Shown: positions 40,689 to 50,455 of the stretch, piece by piece
How the letters are laid out: the number at the start of each line of letters is the position of its first letter
How positions within the stretch are numbered: the first letter of the stretch is position 1
Source: Streptomyces naganishii JCM 4654
GTDB taxonomy: Bacteria > Actinomycetota > Actinomycetes > Streptomycetales > Streptomycetaceae
DNA: 64,000 bases
NCBI RefSeq assembly: GCF_014650575.1
Contig: NZ_BMVF01000003.1
Span: forward strand, 62,001 to 126,000
Direction of reading: 5' to 3'
Position numbers and translations under genes: made by a program
Notes under the pieces: generated by a model
The model's database searches: none
What the model saw: only the letters and a program-made list of their open reading frames with translations
What the model was told of the DNA's origin: nothing

Positions 40689-42149
40689 TCAGCTCACGTC
40701 GAGCGCCGTGTCGTCGACGACGAACGAGGTCTGGAGGGTGGAGCCCTCGGTGCCGGTGAAGCTGACCGTCACCGTCCGGCCCGCGTAGCCCGACAGGTCC
40801 AGGCTCCGCCTGGTGTAGCCGCTGCCCGCGTCGAGGTTGGAGTACGTGGCGGGGGTGGCCAGCACGCTGCCGCTGCTGTCGAGGACCTGCACCTTGAGGG
40901 TGTCGTAGGCCTTGGTGGTCGTCGTCTCGGCGGTGTCCACGTGGAGGTAGAAGCTCAGGGCGGCCGTCGTGCAGCCCGCGGGGATGGTGACGGTCTGCGC
41001 GAGGGTGTCGGTGTGCGCCGAGCCGTAGCCGTCCAGCCATGCCTTGTAGGAGCCGGTGCGGGCGGGCTCACCCGAGTCGTTGGTGATGACTCCGCTGCTC
41101 GCGCTCCACACGGTGTTGCCGGACTCGAAGCCGCTGTTGCCGAGGAGCTGGGCCGCGGTGCAGGTGCCGCCGCCCCCGCCGCCTCCGCCGCCGGTGGTGG
41201 TGCCCGAACCGGCGAGCCAGGCGGTCGCGTTGAGGGCGAGGGCCGCGTTGGTGGCGCCCGGGTCGTTCCAGCCGTCGTAGAGGGTGTTGCCGGCCTGGCC
41301 GGTGCCGTCGTCGATGGGTGAGCTGTCGCCCCAGAAGGCGACGCGGCCGCTGCCGAAGGCGCTGGTGACGAAGAACGCCCCGGTGTTGCCCGAGTAACCG
41401 GTGCGGTAGACCAGGCCCTTGACGGCGGAGTTGTCGGAGGGCTTGAGGGTGGCCGTGGTGCCGTTGGCGAACAGGCTCTTGGTGACGGTACCGAAGGAGC
41501 CGTGCAGCACCGGGTCGGTGCTGTCGTTGATCGCCGCCGGGTAGCCGGAGGCGATGTTCAGCGCGTCGATGGAGAAGCCGAACGGGTCGGTGGAGTCGAC
41601 GCTGTTGTTGCTCATCAGGTCGTTCAGGATCTTCACCGAGTCCGCGCCGTCGTTGTTGCGGTCCGAGCCGGTGTGGTCGGAGATCATGAACAGTCCGCCG
41701 CCGTTCTTGACGAAGTTCATGATGGCGGTCTTCTCCGCCGACGTGAACAGCGTGTTCGGCTCGGGCAGGACGAGCGTGTCGAAGTTCGACAGGTCGGTCG
41801 AGGAGGAGCCGCCGTAGGACAGGCTCGACCCTGACGGCAGGGTCTTGAGGCTGTAGGCGCCGGTCTTCTGCAGCGCCACGCCCCACGAGGACAGCGCACC
41901 CGTCCAGTCGGTCTCCGCGGACGGGGAGGGGTTCTCGCCGAGCGGGTCGGGCTGACTGGTGGAGATGATCCAGTCGGCGTTGCCGGCCGTCTCGGCGTGC
42001 GCGTTGTCGAACAGGACGCGGTGGGTGGTGGTGGCCGCGTGGGCGGGCGCGGCGCCGGCGCCGAACTGCAGGGCTGCCGAGGCGAGAAGCAGGCCGAAGC
42101 CGGCGAGAGCGGTGGTGACTTGACGACGGGACCTTCTGGATCCGGGCAT
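40689..42149 (-). CDS. Large secreted protein with GATase-like N-terminal and beta-sandwich C-terminal domain
   Basis: A 486-residue exported protein. The signal is [20 protein letters not shown] to AHAATTT (about 1-39), with adjacent arginines that could be Tat-like. Residues 40-325 contain [37 protein letters not shown] and [18 protein letters not shown] and look like a glutamine-amidotransferase-like flavodoxin fold. A GGGGGGGGG linker (about 333) leads to a beta-sandwich ([11 protein letters not shown] to [12 protein letters not shown]) of the type attached to secreted Streptomyces peptidases and hydrolases. Enzyme activity is unknown. ATG 42149 is preceded by GGAGGTCA. It is convergent with the GH2 gene. 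Confidence 0.82.
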   Translation of the reverse strand: MPGSRRSRRQVTTALAGFGLLLASAALQFGAGAAPAHAATTTHRVLFDNAHAETAGNADWIISTSQPDPLGENPSPSAETDWTGALSSWGVALQKTGAYSLKTLPSGSSLSYGGSSSTDLSNFDTLVLPEPNTLFTSAEKTAIMNFVKNGGGLFMISDHTGSDRNNDGADSVKILNDLMSNNSVDSTDPFGFSIDALNIASGYPAAINDSTDPVLHGSFGTVTKSLFANGTTATLKPSDNSAVKGLVYRTGYSGNTGAFFVTSAFGSGRVAFWGDSSPIDDGTGQAGNTLYDGWNDPGATNAALALNATAWLAGSGTTTGGGGGGGGGTCTAAQLLGNSGFESGNTVWSASSGVITNDSGEPARTGSYKAWLDGYGSAHTDTLAQTVTIPAGCTTAALSFYLHVDTAETTTTKAYDTLKVQVLDSSGSVLATPATYSNLDAGSGYTRRSLDLSGYAGRTVTVSFTGTEGSTLQTSFVVDDTALDVS

Positions 42150-42422
42150 CCGGCTGACCTCCGAGTGGGGTGAAGGGGCGGTGCGGGCGGCGCGGCGGCG
42201 GATCTGCGCGCGTAGAACATGGTTGAGCGTTCTACACGCGTCGATTGTTTGAAAGGTACATGGCATGTCCGCGCGGTGAACATCAAGTCCCGGCAATAAC
42301 CGCGCGGAGTTGCGGGCGCCGTCCGGTGGCTGGCGGACCAGAGGGAGGCGTGGACCGCCGCCGACGCGTGGGTACGGTCGGGCTATGCGCGTTCGCCCTG
42401 CCCTCGCCCGTCCTTGCCGGGC

Positions 42423-43652
42423 TCAGCCCGTCCGCGCCGCCCCGGCCGCGCCGCCCTGTCCGGCGAACCGTACGGGCAGGCTTCGCGGGCCGCGGATCAT
42501 CATGCCGGGGCGCCAGGTGATCGCTGCCGGGTGGATGTCCAGGGCGAGTTCCGGGCACCGCTCCAGCAGCGTCCTGATGGCGATGCGCGCCTCCAGCCGG
42601 GCCAGGGGCGCGCCCAGGCAGTAGTGGATGCCGTGCCCGAAGGCCACGTGGCCGCGGGCGTCGCGGGAGATGTCGAAGCGCTCGGGAGAGGCGAAGCGCG
42701 CAGGGTCGCGGTTGGCGTCGGCCATGGCGACGAGGACGAGTTCGCCGCCGCCCGGGACGACGGTGTCGCCGATCGTCACCGGCTCGGTGGTGAAGCGGTA
42801 CGTGGGCGTCTCCACCGGGCCGTCGTAGCGGAGCATCTCCTCCACCGCCGCGTCGATGAGGGTGAGGTCGGCCCTGAGGGCGGCCAGTTGGGCGGGGTGG
42901 GTGAGCAGGGCGAGGACGCCGTTGGAGACGAGGTTGACCGTGGTCTCGTGGCCGGCGACGAGCAACAGCCAGGCCATGCCGAGCAGTTCGCCGTGGGAGA
43001 GGCGGTCGCCGTCGTCGTCCGGGCCGTGGATGAGCGCGCTCATGAGGTCGTCGCCGGGCCGGCCGCGTTTGCGGTCCACGAGTTCGGCCAGATAGCGCGC
43101 CATCGCGTCGGCGGCGGCCGCGCGTTCGGCCGGGTCGGTCGCGCCGAGCGCGTCGTTGGACCACTCACGGAACGAGGAGCGGTCGAGGTCCGGCACGCCG
43201 AGGAGTTCGCAGATCACGGAGATCGGCAGCGGGAAGGACAGCGCCTCGACGAGGTCGGCGCGGCCGTCGGGTGCGGCGAGCATCCGGTCCAGGAGTTCGT
43301 CGGTCATCTTCTGCACCCACGGCGCGAGTTCCTCGACGCGGCGCGGGGTGAACTGGCGGGCGACGAGTCTGCGCAGCCGGGTGTGGTCCGGAGGGTCCGC
43401 CCTGAGCATGTGGTAACCGGAGGAGACGGAGCCCAGCGGCAGGGAGGGCGACGCCCTGCCCCAGTCCTTCGACAGTCTGGGGTCGGCCAGCGCGGCCCTG
43501 CCCGCCTCGTAGCCCACCACCAGCCAGGCCTCGGCGCCGCCCTCAGGCATGCGAATGCGGTGCACCGGGCCCTGGGCCCGTAAGCGGGCGTAGACGGAGT
43601 ACGGGTCGCGGGTGAAGGACTCGCCGAGCGCGGCGAGGTCGACGATGCTCAC
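42423..43652 (-). CDS. Cytochrome P450 containing a TTA codon
   Basis: A 409-residue P450 of the actinobacterial CYP107-like type. The heme loop is FGHGIHYCLG with axial Cys345, the I-helix oxygen motif is AGHETT (233-238) and the K-helix ExxR is Glu272-Arg275. Substrate is unknown. Codon 24 is TTA (plus-strand 43581-43583 reads taa), the rare leucine codon read by bldA tRNA, so expression should be limited to late growth or development. GTG 43652 has no strong ribosome site. No ferredoxin or biosynthetic cluster is adjacent; the next upstream gene encodes a Rieske membrane protein. Confidence 0.92.
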   Translation of the reverse strand: MSIVDLAALGESFTRDPYSVYARLRAQGPVHRIRMPEGGAEAWLVVGYEAGRAALADPRLSKDWGRASPSLPLGSVSSGYHMLRADPPDHTRLRRLVARQFTPRRVEELAPWVQKMTDELLDRMLAAPDGRADLVEALSFPLPISVICELLGVPDLDRSSFREWSNDALGATDPAERAAAADAMARYLAELVDRKRGRPGDDLMSALIHGPDDDGDRLSHGELLGMAWLLLVAGHETTVNLVSNGVLALLTHPAQLAALRADLTLIDAAVEEMLRYDGPVETPTYRFTTEPVTIGDTVVPGGGELVLVAMADANRDPARFASPERFDISRDARGHVAFGHGIHYCLGAPLARLEARIAIRTLLERCPELALDIHPAAITWRPGMMIRGPRSLPVRFAGQGGAAGAARTG

Positions 43653-43851
43653 CGGGCCACCGCCCCCGGCGGTGTGGCCCGTCGTGCCGGCGTGGCCGGT
43701 GCCGCCGGCCGGCTCGTGTGCGTGGTCATGGTCCGCCCCCTCGGATCAACGACGTGCGACGCCGCACCACGGCGCGCCGCCCGCCGACTGTAACCCGCGC
43801 CCTCTCGGGCACGGACCCCTTTTCGCCAAGGGGTCCGCGGGAGCGTGCGGG

Positions 43852-44775
43852 TCAGGAGGCACGCAGGCGTGCCTCGACGCGGCCGTCGATGATCCGGGTG
43901 TCGAAGGCGGGCTGGGGAGCGGTGGCCGGGCCCCTGACGTTCCAGCCGTCGGAGAGGCGGAAGACGCTGCCGTGCCAGGGGCACTGGATGCAGCCGTCCC
44001 GGACGGTGCCCTCGGCGAGCGGGCCGGCCATGTGACTGCACCGCTCGGCCAGCACGTGCACGGTCTGCGGGCCCTGCCGGACCACGACGACGGCGATTCC
44101 CTCGATGTCGCGCCGCACCGGCTGCCCGTCCGGCAGCTCCGCGAGGCCGATCACCGGGTGCCAGCCCGGGGACACCAGGTGGGGAATGGCTTCGGCGTGG
44201 TTGGCGCCGGAGGCCTGGCGGTAGGCGAGGTGCCCGCCCAGCGCGCCGCCCGCGGCCACCACGGTGAGTCCGGCCATGCCGAGCGCCCTGCCGAGCGCCT
44301 CGCGGCCGCGCAGGCGTGAGCTGAGCGAGGCGGTGTAGAGGGTGAGTGCGGTGACATTGGCGGCGGCGTGCACCGCACCGACGCGCATCTGCTCGCGGTG
44401 CAGCTCCGCCCAGTCCACCCAGCCGGCCACCGCTGCCGGTACGGCGCCGATCAGGCCGGTGGCGATCAGGGTGCGCGCGGCGCGGCGCTGCGAGGGGAAG
44501 AGGTCGAGGACGGCCGCCGAAAGCCAGCTGCCGACCGGCACCTGCACCATGAGCGGGTGCACGGGGTGGCCGAGCCACCGTCCGTGCAGCGCGTCGCGAG
44601 CGCGGCCCAGCGGGACGGCGCGTATGACGTCCCGGATGCGGTCGAGCGCCTGGTCGGCGCCGGAGAACTGTTCGATCCTGTCGACACCGCGCAGGACCCG
44701 ACCGGGCCCTGCGTCGTTGGGCAGCAGCCGCCCGGCCGCCTCGGCGGCCCGGCGGGCGAGGGAGTGATGTGTCAT
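43852..44775 (-). CDS. Rieske [2Fe-2S] protein fused to a DUF2231-like membrane domain
   Basis: A 307-residue fusion. The N-terminal part (about 60-185) has a DUF2231-like set of four helices beginning GHPVHPLMVQVPVGSWL; the C-terminal part (about 205-307) is a Rieske domain with ligands Cys246 and His248 (ERCSHMAGP) and Cys265 and His268 (CIQCPWHGS). It is probably membrane-bound and transfers electrons, but its partner is not known. It lies upstream of the P450 gene on the same strand across 200 bp; supply of electrons to the P450 is possible but only inferred. Confidence 0.9.
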   Translation of the reverse strand: MTHHSLARRAAEAAGRLLPNDAGPGRVLRGVDRIEQFSGADQALDRIRDVIRAVPLGRARDALHGRWLGHPVHPLMVQVPVGSWLSAAVLDLFPSQRRAARTLIATGLIGAVPAAVAGWVDWAELHREQMRVGAVHAAANVTALTLYTASLSSRLRGREALGRALGMAGLTVVAAGGALGGHLAYRQASGANHAEAIPHLVSPGWHPVIGLAELPDGQPVRRDIEGIAVVVVRQGPQTVHVLAERCSHMAGPLAEGTVRDGCIQCPWHGSVFRLSDGWNVRGPATAPQPAFDTRIIDGRVEARLRAS

Positions 44776-44863
44776 GCCACCCGAGTAGCCCCTCCCCGCG
44801 AGGACAACCCGCCCCGGCCGTCCGGGCCGGCGCGCGCCCCTGCGGGCCCCGTTCGCCGGTGGG

Positions 44864-45739
44864 TCAGCCCAGTTCCAGGGTGGTCACCCCGAAGACGCGT
44901 TCGCGGGCGTAGGGCCGTACCGGGCCCGTGTACATGCGTGCGGTCTCGAAGGACGGGACGAGGCCGGCGTCCTCGGCCAGGGCGAGGGCCGGTTTGTTGG
45001 TCTCGGGCACGTCTATCGAGACCGGGAGGCCCTGCGCGTGGGCGGTGAGCGCGGTGAACAGGGCGCGCGCGTCCACGGCGGTGTCGGCGAACAGCGGGCC
45101 GACGCGTGCGCCGTCGCGGGCGGGGCGCAGCACGCCGTACCCGGTGAGGCGGCGGCCGGAGCGGCGCAGGACCGCGCGATGCCCGGGCGTGGCCAGCCAG
45201 GCGGCGACGAAGCGCGGGCGCGGCGCCGGGTGGCAGGCGGTGTCGTACGCCGTCACGTCGTCCAGGTCATCGGGCGTGACCGGCCGCACCTCCGCCGGCA
45301 GCCCGGCCGCCCTCGGCGCGGGCGCCGGGCCGGTGAAGCGGATGGTGCGGTGCGCGGCCTCGAAGCCCGACCGCCGGTAGTTGTCCTGCTGGGTCACGAC
45401 TCCGTCGAGCCCGACCGTGCGGTTCCCTGCGTGGGCGAGGGCGGTGTGCCACGTGGCCAGTCCGTGGCCGCGGCCGCGCCGGTCGGGGCGTACGAGGTAG
45501 CAGCCCAGGAAGGCGTAGTCGGGGCCGTGGTTGACGACGGAGACCGCCGAGACCGGCTCGCCGTCGACACGGCCGAGGAAGAAGCCCTCGGGGTCCTGGG
45601 CGAAGAAGGCCGGCCCGTCGGACAGCCCGGGGTTCCAGCCCTCGTCCGCCGCCCATCCGCTGATCACCGGCCAGTCCTCGAGTCCGGCCCGCCCGACGAC
45701 GAGCCCTCCGGGGTGTTCCGCGGCTGCGGGGGTGGTCAT
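44864..45739 (-). CDS. GNAT family N-acetyltransferase with C-terminal extension
   Basis: A 291-residue protein. The N-terminal GNAT domain (about 12-140) shows the acetyl-CoA loop RPDRRGRGHGLATWH, preceded by FLGRVDGEPVSAVSVV. The C-terminal half (about 150-285) resembles the second GNAT-like domain of two-domain members (YGVLRPARDGARVGPLFADT, then SIDVPETNKPALALAEDAGL). The acceptor is unknown. ATG 45739 opens just after a 15-bp tandem repeat region. It is a single gene on the minus strand between the Rieske gene and the chaplin gene. Confidence 0.9.
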   Translation of the reverse strand: MTTPAAAEHPGGLVVGRAGLEDWPVISGWAADEGWNPGLSDGPAFFAQDPEGFFLGRVDGEPVSAVSVVNHGPDYAFLGCYLVRPDRRGRGHGLATWHTALAHAGNRTVGLDGVVTQQDNYRRSGFEAAHRTIRFTGPAPAPRAAGLPAEVRPVTPDDLDDVTAYDTACHPAPRPRFVAAWLATPGHRAVLRRSGRRLTGYGVLRPARDGARVGPLFADTAVDARALFTALTAHAQGLPVSIDVPETNKPALALAEDAGLVPSFETARMYTGPVRPYARERVFGVTTLELG

Positions 45740-45861
45740 CGTGCGGCTCCCTCTCCGTGACGGCCGGTACAGGCGGAATCCTCGCGGATCATGCGCGCCG
45801 GCGCCACGTCGGGATCAAGCCGCCGCGAACGCCGACCAGTCGGCGTCGTACGGGATGTGGC

Positions 45862-45901
45862 GCACGGCGGTTCGGTGCACGGCGGTTCGGCTCACGGCGG
45901 A
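45862..45901. repeat. Short 15-bp tandem repeat upstream of the GNAT gene
   Basis: gcacggcggttcggt (45862-45876), gcacggcggttcggc (45877-45891) and a partial third copy tcacggcgga follow each other in the 241-bp gap between the GNAT and chaplin genes. No coding frame is supported. Confidence 0.6.
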
Positions 45902-45980
45902 GGTGGGGCCGCGGAGCCCCCACCCGTCGCGGCCCGGGCGACTGCGGTGGGGGCTTCCATGGGCGGTCACCGGGTGGGCG

Positions 45981-46676
45981 TCAGTGCGATGCCCCGGGGC
46001 GGTAGCGCCGGTACAGCACGGCTCCGCCGAGCAGGAGACCCGCGCCGACGGCGACGGTGGGCACGGTCCCGTCGGCGCCGGTGTGGGCGAGCGAGGGGGC
46101 CTCGTTGCGCGGCACGGGAGCCGCGTGCGACACCGGCTCGGGCCGGGAACGCTCCGGCGGGGTCACCGGCTGCGGGGCGGGGTGCTCGACGGTGGTGTTC
46201 GTCGAGGTGTTCCCGGTGGCCGGGTTGCCGATGCCCACGACGCCGACGCTGTTGCCGCTGACATTCACCGGGAGGTGAACCGGAAGCTGGACGCCGTTGC
46301 CGGAGAGCACTCCGGGCGAATCCTTTCCGCTCTCCCGTGCGGTCGCGCCTCCGGTCGAGGTCGCCCGATCCCTCCCGGCGGACGCGGACCCGGAGCCGGA
46401 GTCGGACCCCGATGAGAATCCGGACACGTTGGCGCACTGGTTGCCCGCCGCGGGGTTGAGCAGCCCTACCACGTTCACCGTGTTGCCGCACATGTTCACC
46501 GGGACGTGCACCGGGAGCTGAATGGTGTTGCCGGAGATCACCCCGGGTGAGCCGACCGCGGCGCCGTCCGCCGCGGCGCCGCCGTCGGCCGCGAACGCGG
46601 ACACCGGTACGGCCATCGCCATCGCGCCCGAGGCGGCGGCCACGGCGATGACACCGTTTCGGGTAACCCGTTTCAT
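45981..46676 (-). CDS. Long-form chaplin with two chaplin domains and sortase sorting signal
   Basis: A 231-residue cell-surface protein of aerial hyphae. The signal peptide (about 1-30, ending FAADGG) precedes chaplin domain 1 (43-84: SPGVISGNTIQLPVHVPVN, with Cys63 and Cys81) and domain 2 (120-160: SPGVLSGNGVQLPVHLPVN), in which both cysteines are replaced by Ser140 and Ser158. The C-terminus has LAHTG at 196-200, a hydrophobic helix (VAVGAGLLLGGAVLY) and RRYR, a sortase-E-type wall-anchoring signal. Chaplins assemble amyloid films that lower surface tension. No sortase is encoded in the window. ATG 46676 has AGGGA 6 nt upstream. Confidence 0.93.
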   Translation of the reverse strand: MKRVTRNGVIAVAAASGAMAMAVPVSAFAADGGAAADGAAVGSPGVISGNTIQLPVHVPVNMCGNTVNVVGLLNPAAGNQCANVSGFSSGSDSGSGSASAGRDRATSTGGATARESGKDSPGVLSGNGVQLPVHLPVNVSGNSVGVVGIGNPATGNTSTNTTVEHPAPQPVTPPERSRPEPVSHAAPVPRNEAPSLAHTGADGTVPTVAVGAGLLLGGAVLYRRYRPGASH

Positions 46677-46969
46677 AGGTTTCCCTGCCTTCCAGACATG
46701 GTCGCGGGCGCTCGCCCGCACCGGGTAAAACGCTGGTGAACGATCCGAGTTATGGCTTATCGGCCTTTCACCCCTTCGGGGGGCCCGGTTCTCGAACACT
46801 CCGTGGAGCCCCGCGCGCGAACGCCGCGGCCCCGCGCGGGCGCCCCCGGGCGGGCGACAAGCGGCCCACGGGCGGCCCGCCCTCATCGACAGGCGCCCCG
46901 CGCGGGGGCCGCTTATCGTGGGCGAGGGCGCTGTAGCCGGCCTGAGGTGGAGCGTTCCTGGAGGCATCG

Positions 46970-48583
46970 ATGCTGGCCAAGCTGTCGACGCGGTTCGCGG
47001 CCCGGCGGTGTGCGTGCGCCGGGGCCGTCACGCTGGCCCTGCTAGGCGCGGGGCTGCCGGCGGCGGCCGCGGACGGCGGACAGCAGGGCCTCGAACGCTT
47101 CTACGCGCAGAAGGTGACCTGGGCGGCGTGCGACAAGGAGGCCCCCCGGGACCTCCAGTGCGGCAAGGTGACCGTACCCCTGGACTACGCCCACCCGGAC
47201 GCCGGCACGCTCGACCTGGCGCTGGCCCGCTACCGGGCGACCGGGCACTCCCGGGGCTCGGTGGTGCTGAACTTCGGCGGCCCGGGCGGCGCCGGGGTCC
47301 CCGGACTCGCCGCGGACGGCAAGGAGTTCATGGACCTGACCAACGGCCTGGACGTGGTGACGTTCGACCCCCGTGGCGTCGGCAGGTCCTCCCCGGTCAG
47401 CTGCGGTCTGGGCGCCGGCGGCCAGTCCACGGCGGCGACGGACGGCAACGCGGACCTGGGCAGCCCGCAGGCCGCGCTGAAGGTGATCAAGGCCTGGCAG
47501 CAGGTCGCGTCCGAGTGCATCAAGCACTCCGGGGCGGTCCTGCCCCATATAGGCACCGTCGACTCGGCCCGCGACCTGGACGTCATACGTCAGGCGCTCG
47601 GCGACGGCAAGCTCAACTACCTCGGCTTCTCGTACGGCACCCGGCTCGGCGCGGTCTACGCGGCGCAGTTCCCCGACAAGGTGGGGCGGCTGGCGCTGGA
47701 CGGCGTGGACACGCTGACCGAGCCGCTGGCGGAGCAGGGCGTGGCCGGCGCCGAGGGGCAGCAGACGGCGCTGGAGGACTTCCTCGACTGGTGCGTGCAG
47801 GACATCGCCTGCCCGTTCGGCCAGGACCGGCGGGCGGCCGGCGACCAGGTCCCCCAGCTCGTCCGCTCGCTCGACCAGAACCCGGTGCCGACGCCCTCCG
47901 GCGGCAGGCTGTCCGGGCAGGATCTCGTGGGCGCGATCGGCCAGGCGCTCTACAGCAAGTCGATGTGGCCCTCGCTGGAGCGGGCGATCGCCTCGCTCGT
48001 CCAGGACGGCGACACGCGCGGTATCGAGGCGTTCTCCGGGGGCGGTGTGGCCCTTCCCGCGCGGACGGCCCCGGCGGGCCGCGGCCGCCACAACGGGCTG
48101 GTGGACGCGGCGGACGTGCCGCTGGACAACCTGCCCGCCGCGATGATGGCGATCAACTGCGCGGACGACCCCGACCGGCCCGCCGCCGCGCAGATCACCA
48201 AGGACCTCGGCCGGCTGCGCGCCGAGTACGAGCAGGCCTCCCCCGTCTTCGGCCGCTACCGGCTCAACGAGCTGATGATGTGCTACGGCCGCCCCAAGGG
48301 CACCGACTTCATCCGCGAGAAGGTGCGGAACGTCGACACCGCCCGGATGCTGCTGGTCGGCACGCGCGGCGACCCGGCGACGCCGTACCGCTGGACCGAG
48401 GAGACCGCCAAGCGGCTCGGCTCGTCGGCGGTGGTCCTCGACAACCGCGGTGACGGCCACACCGGGTACGGCTCCTCCACGTGCGTGCACCGCAAGGTGA
48501 ACGACTTCCTGCTCTACGGCACCCTGCCGCCCACCGGCAGCTCCTGCCCGGCGGACCAGGAACCGTCCGCCGGGACGGGCTGA
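46970..48583 (+). CDS. Secreted alpha/beta hydrolase (tripeptidyl aminopeptidase-like)
   Basis: A 537-residue exported hydrolase. Signal peptide about 1-35. The oxyanion region is VLNFGGPGGAGV, the nucleophile Ser221 sits in LGFSYGTRLG, and the C-terminal pieces TRGDPATPY and GDGHTGYGSS carry the Asp and His. CxxC-type disulfides (SSTCVHRKVNDFLLYG) are typical of Streptomyces tripeptidyl aminopeptidases (Slp/Tap type), which trim tripeptides from secreted proteins. It is divergent from the chaplin gene across 293 bp. A short 6-bp hairpin (48593-48611) lies after the stop. Confidence 0.92.
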   Translation: MLAKLSTRFAARRCACAGAVTLALLGAGLPAAAADGGQQGLERFYAQKVTWAACDKEAPRDLQCGKVTVPLDYAHPDAGTLDLALARYRATGHSRGSVVLNFGGPGGAGVPGLAADGKEFMDLTNGLDVVTFDPRGVGRSSPVSCGLGAGGQSTAATDGNADLGSPQAALKVIKAWQQVASECIKHSGAVLPHIGTVDSARDLDVIRQALGDGKLNYLGFSYGTRLGAVYAAQFPDKVGRLALDGVDTLTEPLAEQGVAGAEGQQTALEDFLDWCVQDIACPFGQDRRAAGDQVPQLVRSLDQNPVPTPSGGRLSGQDLVGAIGQALYSKSMWPSLERAIASLVQDGDTRGIEAFSGGGVALPARTAPAGRGRHNGLVDAADVPLDNLPAAMMAINCADDPDRPAAAQITKDLGRLRAEYEQASPVFGRYRLNELMMCYGRPKGTDFIREKVRNVDTARMLLVGTRGDPATPYRWTEETAKRLGSSAVVLDNRGDGHTGYGSSTCVHRKVNDFLLYGTLPPTGSSCPADQEPSAGTG

Positions 48584-48592
48584 GGCGACGAA

Positions 48593-48611
48593 CGCGGGTG
48601 ACCGGCCCGCG
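48593..48611. terminator. Short hairpin between the peptidase and asnB genes
   Basis: CGCGGG (48593-48598) and CCCGCG (48606-48611) form a 6-bp stem over a 7-nt loop between two convergent genes. Confidence 0.45.
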
Positions 48612-48613
48612 CG

Positions 48614-50455
48614 TCAGCCGAGCACGAGTTCCGGCTGGTACAGGTCCAGCCACAGCGCCAGGTCCAGGGCCTTCTCCAGGCCGCGCCGGGCCGCCTGGGT
48701 GCTGACGGGGGCGTCGTGGTGCGCGGCCCTGCTCAGGCGCTCGCGGTCGACGAGGTCGAAGACCGGGTGGCCGGGGCGGGCGAGGAGTTCCTTGGCGTGG
48801 TCCTGGAGGGCGAGCGCGTACTTGGGGTCCTGGGTGGAGGGGTAGGGGCTCTTGACCCTGTCGTACACGGACCTCGGCAGCACGTCCGCGGTGGCCTCGC
48901 GCAGCAGGCTCTTCTCCCGGCCGTCGAACGACTTCAGCTCCCAGGGCGCGTTGTAGACGTACTCCACGAGGCGGTGGTCGCAGAACGGCACGCGGACCTC
49001 GAGCCCGACCGCCATGCTCATCCGGTCCTTGCGGTCGAGCAGGGCGCGTACGAAGCGGGTCAGGTGGAGGTGGCTCATGCGCCGCATCCGGAACTCCAGG
49101 TCGCTCTCGCCCTCAAGGCGCTCGACGCCGGCGACGGCCGAGCGGTGGGCGTCGGCGACGTACGCGGGCAGGTTCAGGGCGCGGGTCAGGTCCGGGCGCA
49201 TGACGTCGGTGTCGTCGCCGAAGTGGCGGGCGTGGCGCACCAGCCACGGGAAGGTGTCGGCGCGGCGGGCCTCCTCGTCGAAGAACTGCTGGTAGCCGCC
49301 GAAGACCTCGTCGGCGGACTCGCCGGACAGCGCGACGGTGGAGTGGTCGCGGATGCTGCGGAACAGCAGGTAGAGCGAGGCGTCCATGTCGCCGAAGCCC
49401 ATGGGCAGGTCGCGGGCGCGCACCACCTTGGCGCGGATCTCCGGGTCGGCGAGGGCGTGGGCGTCGAGCACGATGTCCTGGTGTTCGGTGTCGGCGGAGC
49501 GCGCCACGTCGTGCACGTAGGGGGTGTCGGGAGTGGCGCGCAGTTCGTCGGCGACGAAGTTCTCGCTCTGGCCCGCGAAGTCGACGGCGAAGCTGCGCAC
49601 CCGCTCGCCGCGCCGCGCGAGTTCGCGGGCGGCGAGCGCGGTCATGGCGGAGGAGTCCAGGCCGCCGGAGAGCAGGGTGCAGCGCGGCACGTCGGCGACG
49701 AGCTGGCGGCGCACGATGTCCTCCAGCAGACCGCGCACGGTGGCGACGGTGGTGTCCCGGTCGTCGGGGTGCGGCCGGGTCTCGAGCCGCCAGTAGACGC
49801 GGGTGCGGATGCCGGAGCGGTCGACGGTGACGACGGTGCCGGGCTCGACCTCGCGCATGCCGTCCCACACGGCGTGGCCGGGGGTCATCACGAAGGTGAA
49901 CAGTTCGCGCAGTCCGTCGGCCGTCACACGGCGGCGGGCCAGTGGGTTGGCGAGGACGGCCTTGGGCTCGGAGCCGAAGAGGACGCCGTCGGGGGTGGGG
50001 TAGTAGTAGAACGGCTTGATGCCCATGCGGTCGCGGACCATGACGAGCCGGTCGTGGCGGCCGTCCCAGACGGCGAAGGCGTACATGCCGTTGAGGCGCT
50101 CGGCCACCGAGTCGCCCCACTGGAGGTAGCCGCGCAGGACGACCTCGGTGTCGGAGTCGGTGGTGAAGCGGTGGCCGGCGGCGGTGAGGTCCCGGCGGAG
50201 TTCGGTGAAGTTGTAGGTCTCGCCCGAGTAGACCAGCGCGACGGTGCCGTCGGGGGTGGCGGCGGTCATCGGCTGGCGGCCGCCGGGCAGGTCGATGATC
50301 GCGAGCCGGCGGTGGCCGAGGGCGGCGGGTCCGCCGGTCCAGGTGCCGCGGTCGTCCGGTCCGCGGCAGGCCATCGTCTCCGTCATCGCGTCCAGCGTCG
50401 CGCTCTCGGTGCCGAGGTCGCGGTCGTAGGAGACCCAGCCGGTGATGCCGCACAT
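48614..50455 (-). CDS. asnB: Glutamine-hydrolysing asparagine synthase
   Basis: A 613-residue class-II amidotransferase/synthetase. The start MCGITGWVS places Cys2 as the N-terminal nucleophile once Met is removed, which fixes ATG 50455; GGAGG lies 6 nt upstream. The glutaminase domain (1-200) includes RRLAIID and YSGETYNF; the synthetase domain has the pyrophosphate loop SGGLDSS at 263-269 and ALSGESADEVFGGY. It makes asparagine from aspartate, ATP and glutamine, although similar enzymes also amidate cell-wall or antibiotic precursors. A TATAGAT (-10-like) lies about 40 bp upstream on the same strand. Confidence 0.94.
   Translation of the reverse strand: MCGITGWVSYDRDLGTESATLDAMTETMACRGPDDRGTWTGGPAALGHRRLAIIDLPGGRQPMTAATPDGTVALVYSGETYNFTELRRDLTAAGHRFTTDSDTEVVLRGYLQWGDSVAERLNGMYAFAVWDGRHDRLVMVRDRMGIKPFYYYPTPDGVLFGSEPKAVLANPLARRRVTADGLRELFTFVMTPGHAVWDGMREVEPGTVVTVDRSGIRTRVYWRLETRPHPDDRDTTVATVRGLLEDIVRRQLVADVPRCTLLSGGLDSSAMTALAARELARRGERVRSFAVDFAGQSENFVADELRATPDTPYVHDVARSADTEHQDIVLDAHALADPEIRAKVVRARDLPMGFGDMDASLYLLFRSIRDHSTVALSGESADEVFGGYQQFFDEEARRADTFPWLVRHARHFGDDTDVMRPDLTRALNLPAYVADAHRSAVAGVERLEGESDLEFRMRRMSHLHLTRFVRALLDRKDRMSMAVGLEVRVPFCDHRLVEYVYNAPWELKSFDGREKSLLREATADVLPRSVYDRVKSPYPSTQDPKYALALQDHAKELLARPGHPVFDLVDRERLSRAAHHDAPVSTQAARRGLEKALDLALWLDLYQPELVLG

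Noticed and set aside
42423..44775. Natural-product biosynthetic cluster around the P450
   Set aside because: No synthase, terpene cyclase, NRPS or tailoring partner is adjacent; the P450 and Rieske genes alone do not make a cluster.
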